Origin: an uncultured Oscillospiraceae bacterium
GTDB lineage: Bacteria; Bacillota; Clostridia; Oscillospirales; Oscillospiraceae
DNA: 64,000 nt
Assembly (NCBI GenBank): GCA_947627715.1
Contig: CANQXK010000002.1
Span: 124,001 to 188,000 of the forward strand
Direction of reading: 5' to 3'
Each line of letters opens with the position of its first letter. Position 1 is the stretch's first letter. This document shows positions 1 to 11,727 of the stretch, piece after piece. The position numbers and the translations under genes are program-made. A model generated the notes under the pieces. That model ran no database searches. It was given only the letters and a program-made list of their open reading frames with translations, and had not been told where the DNA came from.

Positions 1-1053
1 CTGTGCGGCGCTCTGCCCACCAGGGAGCAGGAGGCGCGGTTCGTGGAGATCCTCTCCGCCGCCAAGACGCTCCCGGAGGGCTTCTTTGAGAACGAGCTGA
101 TGAAGCGCCCCAGCCGCAACATCATGAACGCCATCTCGCGGGCGGTGCTCTCCATGTACGCCTACGACGACAACCCCGACGACACCTCGGTGGTCAACGT
201 CCTGCGCCAGTCCATCGAACTCATCGCCCGGATGCCCACCATCGTGGCCCAGACCTACGCCATGAAGCGGCACTACTACGACAACGCCTCCCTCTACATC
301 CACAACCCCAAGACGGAGCTGACCCTGGCGGAGAACTTCCTGCGGCTGGCCCGTCGGGACAAGAGCTACACCGACAAGGAGGCAAAGCTCTTGGACGCGC
401 TGATGATGCTCCACGCCGAGCACTCCGGCGGCAACAACTCCACCTTCGTCTGCCGGGCCGTGACCTCCACGGGCGCGGATACCTACGGGGCCATCGCCGC
501 CGCCATCAACTCCCTGAAGGGGCCTCTCCACGGCGGCGCCAACGAGGCGGTGATGCACATGGTGAGCGACATCCTTGAGCACGTCCGCGACCCGAAGGAC
601 GACGACGAGGTGGGCGCGTATCTGGACAAGCTCCTGGACGGTGAGGCGGGCGACCGCTCCGGGAAGCTCTACGGCCTGGGCCACGCGGTCTACACCGTCT
701 CCGACCCCCGCGCCGTCACCATCCGGGAGCTCATCGGCGAGATGGCCGAAGTGAAGGGCTACAGCGACGAATTTCTCATCGCCGAGCGGGTGGAGCGCCT
801 TGGGATCCCCAAGCTCATGGCGCGCAAGGGGAAGAGCGTGCCCATCCCCGCCAACGTGGACCTCTACTCCGGCATCGTCTACAAGATGCTGGGGATCCCG
901 GAGGACCTGTACACGCCCCTCTTCGCGGTCTCCCGCGTGTCCGGCTGGTGCGCCCACCGCCTGGAGGAACTCATCACCTCCGGCCGCATCATGCGCCCGG
1001 CCTACCGCTCGGCGGCCACCAGGAGATCCTACGTCCCCATGGAGGAGCGGTAA
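1..1053 (+). CDS. Citrate synthase, 5' end cut off by the window
   Basis: Condenses oxaloacetate and acetyl-CoA to citrate in the cytosol, here probably feeding 2-oxoglutarate and glutamate synthesis. The reading frame is open from base 1, so the true start lies outside; 350 codons are visible, against about 430-460 for the family. Seen: the GPLHGGANEAV histidine loop, the GLGHAVYTVSDPRA loop with the second active-site histidine, and the aspartate in NVDLYSG. This is the ordinary (Si-type) fold, not the unrelated Re-citrate synthase of some clostridia. A 2-methylcitrate synthase cannot be excluded from motifs alone. A clear terminator follows. Confidence 0.93.
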   Translation: MCGALPTREQEARFVEILSAAKTLPEGFFENELMKRPSRNIMNAISRAVLSMYAYDDNPDDTSVVNVLRQSIELIARMPTIVAQTYAMKRHYYDNASLYIHNPKTELTLAENFLRLARRDKSYTDKEAKLLDALMMLHAEHSGGNNSTFVCRAVTSTGADTYGAIAAAINSLKGPLHGGANEAVMHMVSDILEHVRDPKDDDEVGAYLDKLLDGEAGDRSGKLYGLGHAVYTVSDPRAVTIRELIGEMAEVKGYSDEFLIAERVERLGIPKLMARKGKSVPIPANVDLYSGIVYKMLGIPEDLYTPLFAVSRVSGWCAHRLEELITSGRIMRPAYRSAATRRSYVPMEER

Positions 1054-1082
1054 CGCCCGCCCCATAGAAAGGCATAAAATAT

Positions 1083-1114
1083 CCCTGAATTTCGTAAAAT
1101 TCAGGGATTTTTTT
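1083..1114 (+). terminator. Rho-independent terminator after citrate synthase
   Basis: A perfect 10-bp stem (CCCTGAATTT / AAATTCAGGG, loop CGTA) is followed by seven T. It lies between convergent genes and could also stop cinA transcripts weakly. The TGAATTT-CG-AAATTCA core resembles the second hairpin of the dispersed repeat described below. Confidence 0.88.
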
Positions 1115-1164
1115 CGTCTTTCGCGCCGGGGGAGGCTCTCACCCGTTTCCGGCAAGTCCCGCGC

Positions 1165-2433
1165 TCACTTCTCCCACTCCTCCACGGGGAGGTCCGTGAG
1201 GAAGCGGCGGACCATGTCCAGCGCGTGGTTGGCGGCGGCGACGCGGACGCGCTCCCGGTCGTGGCCCAGGTGGAGCTTCCGGGTGTAGACGGCCCGGTGG
1301 GTGGCCAGGGAGACAAAGACCGTCCCCACGGGGGTGCCGGCCTCGTCGGAGGCAGGCCCCGCGATGCCGGTGACGCCGATACCCAGGTCCGAGCCGAATT
1401 TCGCCCGGACGCCCTGGGCCATCGCCTGGGAGACCGAGGGGCTGACCACGCCGTCATGCTCAAGAAGATCGGCGCTGACGCCCAAAATGGCCGTCTTGGA
1501 GGCCGGGGCATAGGTCACCGCACCGCCCAAAAAGACTTCGGACGCGCCGGGCAGGTCCGTCAGGCGCTTGGAGATCAGGCCGCCGGTGCAGCTCTCGGCG
1601 GCGGCCAGGGTGACGCGCTTCTCCCGGAGGAGCAGAAAGACGGTGTTCTCCAGCGTGTCCGTGTCCACGCCGTAGATGCAGCTGCCGATCTTCTCCCGGA
1701 TCTCGGCGATGACCGGGGCCATCAGCGCCTCGGCCTCCGCGTCGGTTTTGGCCCGCGCCGTGACGCGAAGGCGGACCTCCCCGGCCTTGGCGTAAGGCGC
1801 GAGGGTGGGGTTCTCAAGCCGCAGCATGGCGTCCCGCAAGCGGTCCTCCACTAGGGATTCCCCCAGGCCGAAGATGTGGATGTTGTGGCTCACAAGCTCC
1901 AGGTCCGAAAGCCGTCTCAGGTACGGCATGGCGCACTGCCTGAACATGGGCACGCACTCCCTGGGCGGGCCGGGGAGCATGAGGACGTGGACGCCCTCCG
2001 CCTCAAAGGCGCACCCCGGCGCGGTGCCGCAGTCGTTGTGGAAGGGGACGCACCCCTCCGGCAGGTACGCCTGGCGGTAGTTGTTGTCCGTCATGCGGCT
2101 GCTGTGGAGGCGCGTGGCGAAGTAGTCCCGGATCTCCTGTGCCTCGTGCTCGTCAAAGACGAGCTTCCTGCCGAAGGCCTCCGCCAGGGTCTGCTTGGTG
2201 AGGTCGTCGCAGGTGGGGCCGAGGCCGCCGGTGGTGATGAGGATGTCCGCCCTCGCCTTGGCGACAGCCACGGCGGCCTTCAGCCGCTCCGGGTTGTCGC
2301 CCACCACGGTGTGATAATAGACGTTGATGCCCAGCTCCGAGAGCATCTGGGAGATGTCCTGGGCGTCCGTGTTGGCGATGTTGCCCAAAAGAAGCTCGGT
2401 GCCCACGGAAATGATCTCTGCGGTGTGTGTCAC
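1165..2433 (-). CDS. cinA: CinA family protein: MoCF-like domain plus nicotinamide-nucleotide amidohydrolase
   Basis: 422 residues, the usual two-domain size. The N-terminal half (about 1-170) is the molybdopterin-binding-like domain (EIISVGTELLLG, TTGGLGPTCDD); the last 160 residues are the PncC-type amidohydrolase (AAAESCTGGLISKRL, GVTGIAGP). The family deamidates NMN in pyridine nucleotide recycling and hydrolyses ADP-ribose. I place the start at the GTG at 2433 because GATGGAGGGG lies just upstream and the family N-terminus begins there; the frame stays open further upstream only by running antisense-free into the M28 gene. Follows that gene by about 30 bases, so probably cotranscribed. 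Confidence 0.92.
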   Translation of the reverse strand: MTHTAEIISVGTELLLGNIANTDAQDISQMLSELGINVYYHTVVGDNPERLKAAVAVAKARADILITTGGLGPTCDDLTKQTLAEAFGRKLVFDEHEAQEIRDYFATRLHSSRMTDNNYRQAYLPEGCVPFHNDCGTAPGCAFEAEGVHVLMLPGPPRECVPMFRQCAMPYLRRLSDLELVSHNIHIFGLGESLVEDRLRDAMLRLENPTLAPYAKAGEVRLRVTARAKTDAEAEALMAPVIAEIREKIGSCIYGVDTDTLENTVFLLLREKRVTLAAAESCTGGLISKRLTDLPGASEVFLGGAVTYAPASKTAILGVSADLLEHDGVVSPSVSQAMAQGVRAKFGSDLGIGVTGIAGPASDEAGTPVGTVFVSLATHRAVYTRKLHLGHDRERVRVAAANHALDMVRRFLTDLPVEEWEK

Positions 2434-2462
2434 AAATACCCCTCCATCAGAAAATGCCGGTC

Positions 2463-3743
2463 TCAGCGGGCTTTCGCCGGGTCCTGCGACGCCGACTTGT
2501 CCCGCTGGAAGTATTTGTCCAGCTGCTCCTTCATGCTGTCGGGCATCCCGGTTTTGACGGGCAGAAATTCGGAATTGGCCACCCTCCCGATGATGCCGCT
2601 GGAGAAGGTGAAGATGTCGCCCATGGCGGCCTCGCTCAGGGGGAAGAGCAGGTCCTGGTGGGTATGGATGTCCGCCGTGCCCGTGCGGCGGGTGATGCCC
2701 AGGGCCGGTACACCCCGGTCGGCGAAGGGGGCGGAGTCGGAGGAGTGGACCTTCTGGACGAAATTGGCCGGCCAGCCCACCTCCCTGGCGTACTGCTGGG
2801 CAAAGTCCCTGAGATCGTCGCCGCCGGTGACGTAGATCTCGTTGGGTCCCAGGACCGTGCCGCACATATCGAAGTTGAAGCAGAATTTCACGCTGTCCAT
2901 AAGCTCCCGGTGCTGTTCGATCCACGCCTTGGACCCCAGAAGCCCCTGCTCCTCGCTGCCGCACCAGATGAAGCGCATGGTGCGCTTGGCCGGGTGGGCG
3001 AGGAAGTGCTTATAGAGCGCCATCAGGTTCGCCGAACCCGTGGCGTTGTCCCAGGAGCCGGTGCCCACCAGGACGCTGTCGTAGTGGGCGGTGAGGACGA
3101 TGGACTCCCCCGGCTTCTCCGTGCCGGGGATGACGGCCAGCACGTCCCGTGAGGTGTTCTCCCGGTCGGTCTGCTCCAGCTCCAGCCGGAGGGTCCGCGC
3201 CCCGTCCCGCACAAGCTCCGTGGCGTCGCGGCCGGTGATCATGAAGCCGGGGATGCGCCCCACCTCCTGCATCTTGGGCCGGATGGAGCGGGAGTAGAGG
3301 TCCTGATCGCTCTCGTCGTCGTACCACTTGCCCTGGAGGACGATAAACGCGCTGGCTCCCCGCTCTTTAAGGAGCTTGTAGGCGTCGAAGGTCAGGGCGT
3401 TGAGCATCACCGCGTAGCCCTCCAGGGACTCTATCGCGCCGTAGTCCTCCTCCACCCCGCGGGGGGCATAGAGGAACTTCAGCTCCGCGCCCTGGGCGGG
3501 CAGAGACCCGGAGAGCCAGTAGGGCACGCACGTCACCTCCCGCTCAAAGGGGGCGGTCACCTTCATGGCGCACTTCTTCACGTCGGACGCGGGCACGGTG
3601 AAGTCCATAAGCTCGCCCGCGCCGCCGGCCGCCTGGATCTCCTCCAACAGCATATGGGCGGCGCGCAGCTCCTCCTCCGTCCCGCCGTAGCGGATAAAGC
3701 TGAGCTTCTCCACCAGGGAGAGCTGATATTTTCCTGTTTCCAT
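2463..3743 (-). CDS. M28 family zinc aminopeptidase-like protein
   Basis: 426 residues without a signal peptide, so probably cytosolic. Zinc-ligand blocks of the M28 fold are visible: LTAHYDSVLVGTGSWDNATG (His/Asp), WCGSEEQGLLGS (Glu-Glu), NFDMCGTVLG (Asp) and a late DIHTHQD. Residues about 100-190 look like a PA-type insert. Peptide substrate unknown. Start ATG has AGGAGGAATAAATC upstream. Lies in the cinA-thiI minus-strand run, 15 bases after thiI, so likely the same transcript. An aminopeptidase is the best guess; a carboxypeptidase-like M28 member is the alternative. Confidence 0.8.
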   Translation of the reverse strand: METGKYQLSLVEKLSFIRYGGTEEELRAAHMLLEEIQAAGGAGELMDFTVPASDVKKCAMKVTAPFEREVTCVPYWLSGSLPAQGAELKFLYAPRGVEEDYGAIESLEGYAVMLNALTFDAYKLLKERGASAFIVLQGKWYDDESDQDLYSRSIRPKMQEVGRIPGFMITGRDATELVRDGARTLRLELEQTDRENTSRDVLAVIPGTEKPGESIVLTAHYDSVLVGTGSWDNATGSANLMALYKHFLAHPAKRTMRFIWCGSEEQGLLGSKAWIEQHRELMDSVKFCFNFDMCGTVLGPNEIYVTGGDDLRDFAQQYAREVGWPANFVQKVHSSDSAPFADRGVPALGITRRTGTADIHTHQDLLFPLSEAAMGDIFTFSSGIIGRVANSEFLPVKTGMPDSMKEQLDKYFQRDKSASQDPAKAR

Positions 3744-3758
3744 GATTTATTCCTCCTG

Positions 3759-4931
3759 TTATTTGGAAATTAATACGCTTTCTGTCTGTCTGACGGCCTC
3801 CTCCACCAGGGCCTCCACGTCCAGGGGCTTTTCCGCCTCCAGGACCTCCTCAAGCCTGGGCTTTGTCCGGGGGTGGCGGGGGGTGAAGACCGTGCAGCAG
3901 TCCTCGTAGGGGAGGATGCTCGTCTCGAAAGTGCCTATTTTCCGCGCGATCTCAATGATCTCCCGCTTGTCCATGCAGATGAGGGGCCGCAGGACCGGGA
4001 GCTTCACCGGCTCCTGGGTCACGGCCAGGGCGTGCATGGTCTGGCTGGCCACCTGGCCCAGACTCTCGCCGGTGACGATGGCCCCGCAGCGGTTCTGAAG
4101 GGCGATGCGCTCGGCGATGCGGGTCATGAAGCGGCGCATGATGACGGTGAAGTACTCCTCCGGGCACTTGTCCCGGATCTCCTCCTGAATGTGGGTGAAG
4201 GGCACGATCTCCAGCGTCATCCGCCCGCACCAGGGGGCCAGGAGCCGGGCAAGGTCGATGACCTTCTGCTTGGCAAGCTCCGAGGTGTAGGGGAAGGAGA
4301 AGAAGTGGACGGGGATGATGTGGACGCCCCTTTTCGCCGTCATCCAGGTGCTCACCGGGCTGTCGATGCCGCCGGAGAGAAGGCTGACGGCGCTGCCGCA
4401 GGACCCCACCGGCATCCCGCCCGCGCCCAGGGCCGGCACGGAGTGGACGTAGGCGGCGTTCTCCCGGATCTCCACCCGGACCGTCAGCTCCGGGTCGTGG
4501 ACGTCCACCGCCACATCGGGGTAGGCGTCGGCCAGAAGGCCCCCCACGTACTGGCTCAGCTGGATGGAGGTCATGGGGTAGGACTTGTCCGACCGCTTGG
4601 TCTCGACCTTGAAGCTCCGGGCCGCGGCGAAATCCGCGGCCAGGTACTCCCGCGCCGTCTCAAAGACCGCGTCCGGGTCCTTGGGACACGCCGCGGCGCG
4701 GACCACGGCCACGAAGCCGAAGATCTGCCTGGCGGCCTCAAAGGCGGCCTCCATGTCGGCCCCGTCGTCCAGCGGCTCCACATAGACGGTGGACTGGGCG
4801 GCGTAGACGCGGAAATTCCCCACGTGCGCCATCCTCCGGCGGACGTTGGAAACAAGCTTGTCCTCAAAAACGCGCCGGTTCAAACCCTTCAGGACGATCT
4901 CGCCCTGCTTTAATAAAAGTATGTCGTTCAA
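3759..4931 (-). CDS. thiI: tRNA 4-thiouridine synthase ThiI, short form
   Basis: 390 residues. An N-terminal ferredoxin-like/THUMP region is followed by the PP-loop SLLSGGIDSPVS (about residue 180), which adenylates U8 of tRNA before sulfur transfer. The C-terminal rhodanese domain of the enterobacterial enzyme is absent, as in Bacillus and clostridia, where a dedicated cysteine desulfurase supplies sulfur; no such desulfurase gene is in this window. The start is TTG (complement of 4929-4931) with AGGGAG eight bases upstream. A large inverted-repeat element separates it from the preceding gene. Confidence 0.93.
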   Translation of the reverse strand: MNDILLLKQGEIVLKGLNRRVFEDKLVSNVRRRMAHVGNFRVYAAQSTVYVEPLDDGADMEAAFEAARQIFGFVAVVRAAACPKDPDAVFETAREYLAADFAAARSFKVETKRSDKSYPMTSIQLSQYVGGLLADAYPDVAVDVHDPELTVRVEIRENAAYVHSVPALGAGGMPVGSCGSAVSLLSGGIDSPVSTWMTAKRGVHIIPVHFFSFPYTSELAKQKVIDLARLLAPWCGRMTLEIVPFTHIQEEIRDKCPEEYFTVIMRRFMTRIAERIALQNRCGAIVTGESLGQVASQTMHALAVTQEPVKLPVLRPLICMDKREIIEIARKIGTFETSILPYEDCCTVFTPRHPRTKPRLEEVLEAEKPLDVEALVEEAVRQTESVLISK

Positions 4932-4969
4932 AATGTGTACTCCCTGATTCAGACTGTCAAATACTTAAA

Positions 4970-5156
4970 ATTCAATATTTTTTCCGGCGACCTGCGCGTC
5001 GGAAAAAATACCTTTTGTCACGCAAGCGTGCGGCCTTTCGGGCCGTGCGACGCAGCGTGACGGCAGGGAAATTTTTCTGAATTTCGCAGAATTCAGAAAA
5101 ATTTCCCGCACACAACCCCTTGGCATCGAAAGCCCATCAGGGCTTTCGAGCCAGTT
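4970..5156 (-). repeat. Modular hairpin repeat, copy 1 (after comM)
   Basis: Read on the minus strand, it begins at the comM stop. Hairpin 1 has a perfect 10-bp stem TCGAAAGCCC (5126-5149), hairpin 2 a perfect 18-bp stem (5066-5083 with 5090-5107, loop 6), a middle pairing carries a CGTCACGC/GCGTGACG pair, and hairpin 4 is an A/T-tailed stem near 4978-5010. Flanks ACTGGCT and TGCCA of hairpin 1 recur in the other copies. The gap to thiI holds nothing else. Confidence 0.85.
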
Positions 5157-6674
5157 TCATTTCTCCACCTTGAAGTCATAGGCCCTGTACTGGATGGCCT
5201 CCGCCAGGTGCGCCGGCTGGATGGTCTCGCTCCCGGCAAGGTCGGCGACGGTGCGGGCCACCCGCAGGATGCGGTCGTGGCTGCGGGCGGTGAGGCCCAG
5301 CCGGTCAAAGGCGCTCCTCATGAGCTTCTCCCCCTCCCCGTCCAGGCCGCAGTACTCCCGCAGCTCCTCCTGGCCCATCTGGGCGTTGGAGGCGGCGGGC
5401 TTATCCTTATACCGCGCAAGCTGTACGCGCCGGGCGGCGTTGACCCGCTCTCTGATGGCGGCGCTGGACTCCGCCGGGGCCATATCCCGCAGCTCCTCAA
5501 ACTCAAGGGCCGGGACCTCGATGTGGATGTCGATGCGGTCCAGCAGCGGGCCGGAGACCTTGGCGCGGTACGCCTCCACGCTCTGCCTTGAGCAGGTACA
5601 TCTGCCCGACGGGTGGCCGAACCAGCCGCACTTGCAGGGGTTCATGGCGCACACCAGCATGAATTTGGAGGGGTAGGTGGCCGTCCCGGCGGAGCGGGAG
5701 ATGGTGACGCGCCCGTCCTCGATGGGCTGGCGCAGGGCCTCGATGACGTCCCGGTGAAATTCGGGAAGCTCGTCCAGAAAGAGCACGCCGTTGTGGGCCA
5801 GGGAGATCTCTCCGGGCTGAAGCTGCGCGCCACCGGCCATGGCCGCGTGGGACATGGTGTGGTGGGGCGAGCGGAAAGGGCGCTCGGTCATGATGTGCCT
5901 GCGGCCCACGGTCTTCCCCGCGGCGGAATAGATGGCGGTGGTCTCAAGCTGCTCGCGCCTGGACATATCCGGCAGGATGGTGGGCAGGCGCTTTGCCAGC
6001 ATGGATTTTCCCGCTCCCGGCGGGCCGATGAGCAGGATGTTGTGTCCCCCGGCGGCGGCCACCTCCAGGGCGCGCTTTACGTTCTCCTGTCCCTTGACCT
6101 CGGAGAAATCCACGTTGTACGAAGGCCGGGGGACGGCCTCCGGCTTCGGGGCCGGGGCGATGGGGGCGCGGCCCTCCAGGTGGTCGATAAGCTCCAGCGC
6201 GTGGGACACCGGGTAGACGGTGACGCCCCCGGCGAAGCTGGCCTCTTCGGCGTTGCCCGCCGGGACGTACAGCTCCTTCACCCCGCACCGGGCGGCCCGC
6301 ATGGCCATACTGAGCACGCCGTTCACCGGGCGCACCTGCCCGCTCAGGGCAAGCTCCCCCACAAAGGCCATGGTGGGCGGAACCGGGTGGATGGCCCCGG
6401 TTGCCACCAGGACGCTGAGCAGGATGGGCAGGTCGTACATGGAGCCGGATTTCTTTGTGTCGGCGGGGGCCAGATTCACGGTCACGTGGGAGAAGGGGAA
6501 CCTGAAGCCGCAGCTTTTCACGGCGGAGGGGACCCGCTCCCGCGCCTCCTTGACGGCGGCGTCGGGAAGGCCGCCGATCTCAAATTTAGCCAGCCCCTGG
6601 GAGACGGCGCACTCCACGGACACGTCAAAGCCGTCGATGCCGTAGATGCCAAGGGAGCGTATCTCGCTGCCCAT
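5157..6674 (-). CDS. YifB/ComM family magnesium-chelatase-like AAA+ ATPase
   Basis: 505 residues, normal length. N-terminal ChlI-like domain (GLPDAAVKEARERV), then AAA+ core with Walker A GPPGAGKSMLAKRL near residue 215, Walker B LFLDELPEF, and a C-terminal Mg-chelatase domain; a four-cysteine stretch CKCGWFGHPSGRCTC lies between. In transformable bacteria ComM drives branch migration of recombination intermediates; in clostridia the role is inferred only. ATG start with AAGGGTGA upstream. Sits 24 bases downstream of the FNT transporter gene and is followed by the repeat. Confidence 0.9.
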   Translation of the reverse strand: MGSEIRSLGIYGIDGFDVSVECAVSQGLAKFEIGGLPDAAVKEARERVPSAVKSCGFRFPFSHVTVNLAPADTKKSGSMYDLPILLSVLVATGAIHPVPPTMAFVGELALSGQVRPVNGVLSMAMRAARCGVKELYVPAGNAEEASFAGGVTVYPVSHALELIDHLEGRAPIAPAPKPEAVPRPSYNVDFSEVKGQENVKRALEVAAAGGHNILLIGPPGAGKSMLAKRLPTILPDMSRREQLETTAIYSAAGKTVGRRHIMTERPFRSPHHTMSHAAMAGGAQLQPGEISLAHNGVLFLDELPEFHRDVIEALRQPIEDGRVTISRSAGTATYPSKFMLVCAMNPCKCGWFGHPSGRCTCSRQSVEAYRAKVSGPLLDRIDIHIEVPALEFEELRDMAPAESSAAIRERVNAARRVQLARYKDKPAASNAQMGQEELREYCGLDGEGEKLMRSAFDRLGLTARSHDRILRVARTVADLAGSETIQPAHLAEAIQYRAYDFKVEK

Positions 6675-6698
6675 GAAATCACCCTTTCCGAAAAAGTC

Positions 6699-7460
6699 CT
6701 ATTTCCTCTGGCACAGCCAGTAGGGCACGGCCACGAACAGCGCCCCGCCCAGGATGTTGCCCAGGGTCACGACGCCGATATTGAGCACATAGGGCCAGAA
6801 CCGGGCCTGCCCCGTCAGCAGCGCCACGGCCAGGGTGGACATATTGGCCACCGAGTGCTCAAAGCCGCAGACCATAAAGACGAGGATGCACCAGAAGATC
6901 ATGATGAGCTTGCCGGATTCGGACTTCAGCTTGAAGCCGCACCACACGGCAAGGCAGACCAGCATATTGCACAGGATCGCCCGGACGAACATCTCCGGCA
7001 CAGGCAGGGAGAGCTTTGTCTCCGCTACGGAGGCGATGTACTGCGCCGTGGAGCCGTTCACAAGGCCGGTGGCGCAGTAAAGCCCCGCCGCCAGCCAGGA
7101 GCCGGCGAAATTGGCAAGCCAGCAGAAAAGCCACAGCTTCATGGCGTCCACCGCCTTCACCCGCCGGGAAAGGACGCCCGCCGTCATCACCATGTTGTTG
7201 CCGGTAAAAAGCTCGCTCCCGGCCATAAGCACAAGGCTCAGGGCGGAGGCGAAGGTGAAGGCCGCGGCGAGCCTTGTCCACGGGCTGCCCGCCGCCTGAA
7301 GGGCGCCTCCCGCCGTGGCGGAGACGAAGCCGCCGAAGGCCACGAACATCCCCGCCAGGACCCCGGCGGCAAAATATCCCACGCCGCTTCTTCTCATAAA
7401 CGCAAGCTTGGCCTCCGAGGCCCTGCACACCGACTCAAACTCCTCTCGGAACACGCCCAT
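6699..7460 (-). CDS. Formate/nitrite transporter (FNT) family channel
   Basis: 253 residues with about six hydrophobic segments, as expected for the pentameric FocA/NirC/HSC family. The family motif region around GSELFTGNNMVM and the GNILGG loop near the end are visible. In a fermenter with PFOR close by, formate export is the simplest reading; nitrite or hydrosulfide are alternatives. ATG at 7458-7460 has a purine-rich AAAGGGGGA directly against it, so the in-frame GTG at 7452-7454, six bases further on, may be the real start. A near-consensus promoter lies upstream. Confidence 0.86.
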   Translation of the reverse strand: MGVFREEFESVCRASEAKLAFMRRSGVGYFAAGVLAGMFVAFGGFVSATAGGALQAAGSPWTRLAAAFTFASALSLVLMAGSELFTGNNMVMTAGVLSRRVKAVDAMKLWLFCWLANFAGSWLAAGLYCATGLVNGSTAQYIASVAETKLSLPVPEMFVRAILCNMLVCLAVWCGFKLKSESGKLIMIFWCILVFMVCGFEHSVANMSTLAVALLTGQARFWPYVLNIGVVTLGNILGGALFVAVPYWLCQRK

Positions 7461-7520
7461 TCCCCCTTTAAGGCGGCGGGAGACGGACCCGCGCCGCCTT
7501 TATTTAAATGATTTGCGTCC

Positions 7521-7549
7521 ATTATACACCCTGCCTCAAAAAATGTCAT
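7521..7549 (-). promoter_or_regulatory. Sigma-A type promoter of the FNT gene
   Basis: On the minus strand: -35 ATGACA (7544-7549), 17-bp spacer, -10 TATAAT (7521-7526). It points at the FNT start about 60 bases on. Confidence 0.75.
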
Positions 7550-7661
7550 TCTTTTTTCCAAATTTCTTTTCTCTTTTGTCCAAGGGGCCGCCGCGCAGGC
7601 CAAATTCGGCAGGATATTTGTTACATATCCTAAATTTACACGTGAAAAGCGGAAATTTCTA

Positions 7662-7690
7662 TTTACATTGAAGAGTAAACGTGATAAAAT
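7662..7690 (+). promoter_or_regulatory. Promoter of nifJ
   Basis: -35 TTTACA (7662-7667), 17-bp spacer, -10 TAAAAT (7685-7690), about 70 bases before the nifJ start. The -10 is covered by a palindrome described separately. The rest of the 299-base gap between FNT and nifJ is AT-rich with no other clear signal. Confidence 0.75.
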
Positions 7691-7696
7691 TCACAA
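7679..7696 (+). promoter_or_regulatory. Candidate Rex-type operator over the nifJ -10
   Basis: The sequence ACGTGA-TAAAAT-TCACAA matches the Rex consensus TTGTGA-N6-TCACAA at 10 of 12 fixed positions and overlaps the -10 box. Rex represses fermentative and redox genes when NADH is low relative to NAD. A CRP/FNR-type site has the same spacing and cannot be told apart by eye. No rex gene lies in the window. Confidence 0.45.
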
Positions 7697-7759
7697 TGTA
7701 TGGGCCACCGCGCCCATGAAGCCTTCGTTTTGAAATTTTTAATATAAGGAGAGAAGAAC

Positions 7760-11293
<3,534 letters not shown>

Positions 11294-11340
11294 TCGGCCC
11301 CCGGCGTGAGGCTTCTTCGGAAGCCGTCCCCATAAAAACC

Positions 11341-11371
11341 GTCGCCGCCCCGGCACTGCCGGGGCGGCGAC
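11341..11371 (+). terminator. GC-rich hairpin after nifJ
   Basis: A perfect 14-bp stem GTCGCCGCCCCGGC with loop ACT starts 47 bases after the nifJ stop. No T-run follows on the plus strand, while AAAAA precedes it, so it may stop nifJ only weakly or act mainly as a 3'-end stabiliser. Confidence 0.55.
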
Positions 11372-11373
11372 TT

Positions 11374-11660
11374 ACACTGTCGGGAAAAGGCCGTGGGCCT
11401 TTCCCCGACATAGGGGAACGTGCGGAAGGCCCCGCGTGAATTTTGCGAAGTTCACGCGGGGCCTTCCTGCTGTCGCCCTGCGCGCCTCGTCGTCGCAGAT
11501 GCCGCTTAACCTCGCCTTCGCGCAAGCGCAAAGGTTCAGGCGCGGGCATCGCTCCTCCTCTCCCCACGCAATCTCCGATTGCGCGGGGACCCCATCGAGG
11601 CACACTGGGGCGGCAAAAGGTATTTTTTCCGACGTACGTGCCGCCGGGAAAAATACTACG
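11374..11660 (+). repeat. Modular hairpin repeat, copy 2 (after nifJ), carrying a nested second repeat
   Basis: Begins with the ACTG flank and hairpin 1 (15-bp stem with one mismatch, 11378-11410), then hairpin 2 with a perfect 17-bp stem (11424-11440 with 11451-11467; loop TTTTGCGAAG), then the CCTGCTGTCGC junction. The middle module of other copies is replaced here by the second structured repeat (11486-11595). It ends with hairpin 4 (ATTTTTTCCGACG ... CGCCGGGAAAAAT). Together with the hairpin before it and the terminator after it, this fills the 434-base gap between nifJ and the DUF308 gene; no gene is present. Confidence 0.8.
11486..11595 (+). repeat. Structured repeat B, copy 1 (nested)
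   Basis: About 110 bases that align end to end with 42128-42238. Blocks shared almost unchanged include CGTCGTCGC, CTCAGGCG-like and CGCTCCTCCTCTCCCCA. Its last stem is CCCC-a-CGCAATC-tcc-GATTGCG-c-GGGG (11562-11588). In the other copy the inner seven pairs are all different but still pair perfectly. Confidence 0.8.
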
Positions 11661-11682
11661 TTAAATTGTTTTTGAACGCACA

Positions 11683-11709
11683 AACCCTCCCTGAAATTCA
11701 GGGAGGGTT
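11683..11709 (-). terminator. Hairpin downstream of the DUF308 gene
   Basis: A perfect 13-bp inverted repeat AACCCTCCCTGAA / TTCAGGGAGGGTT lies 19 bases after the DUF308 stop. The T-tract is weak on either strand, so its strength as a terminator is uncertain. Confidence 0.55.
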
Positions 11710-11727
11710 CCGGCTTTATTAGGAGGA

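Noticed and set aside
1165-2964. A longer cinA start giving about 599 residues
   Set aside because: The extra N-terminus is an out-of-frame reading of the M28 gene; the GTG at 2433 has a good ribosome site and fits the family start.
4970-5156. Insertion sequence or MITE ends around the modular repeat
   Set aside because: No transposase frame, no consistent terminal inverted repeats and no target-site duplication could be seen; a non-autonomous mobile origin remains possible and is listed as a finding instead.
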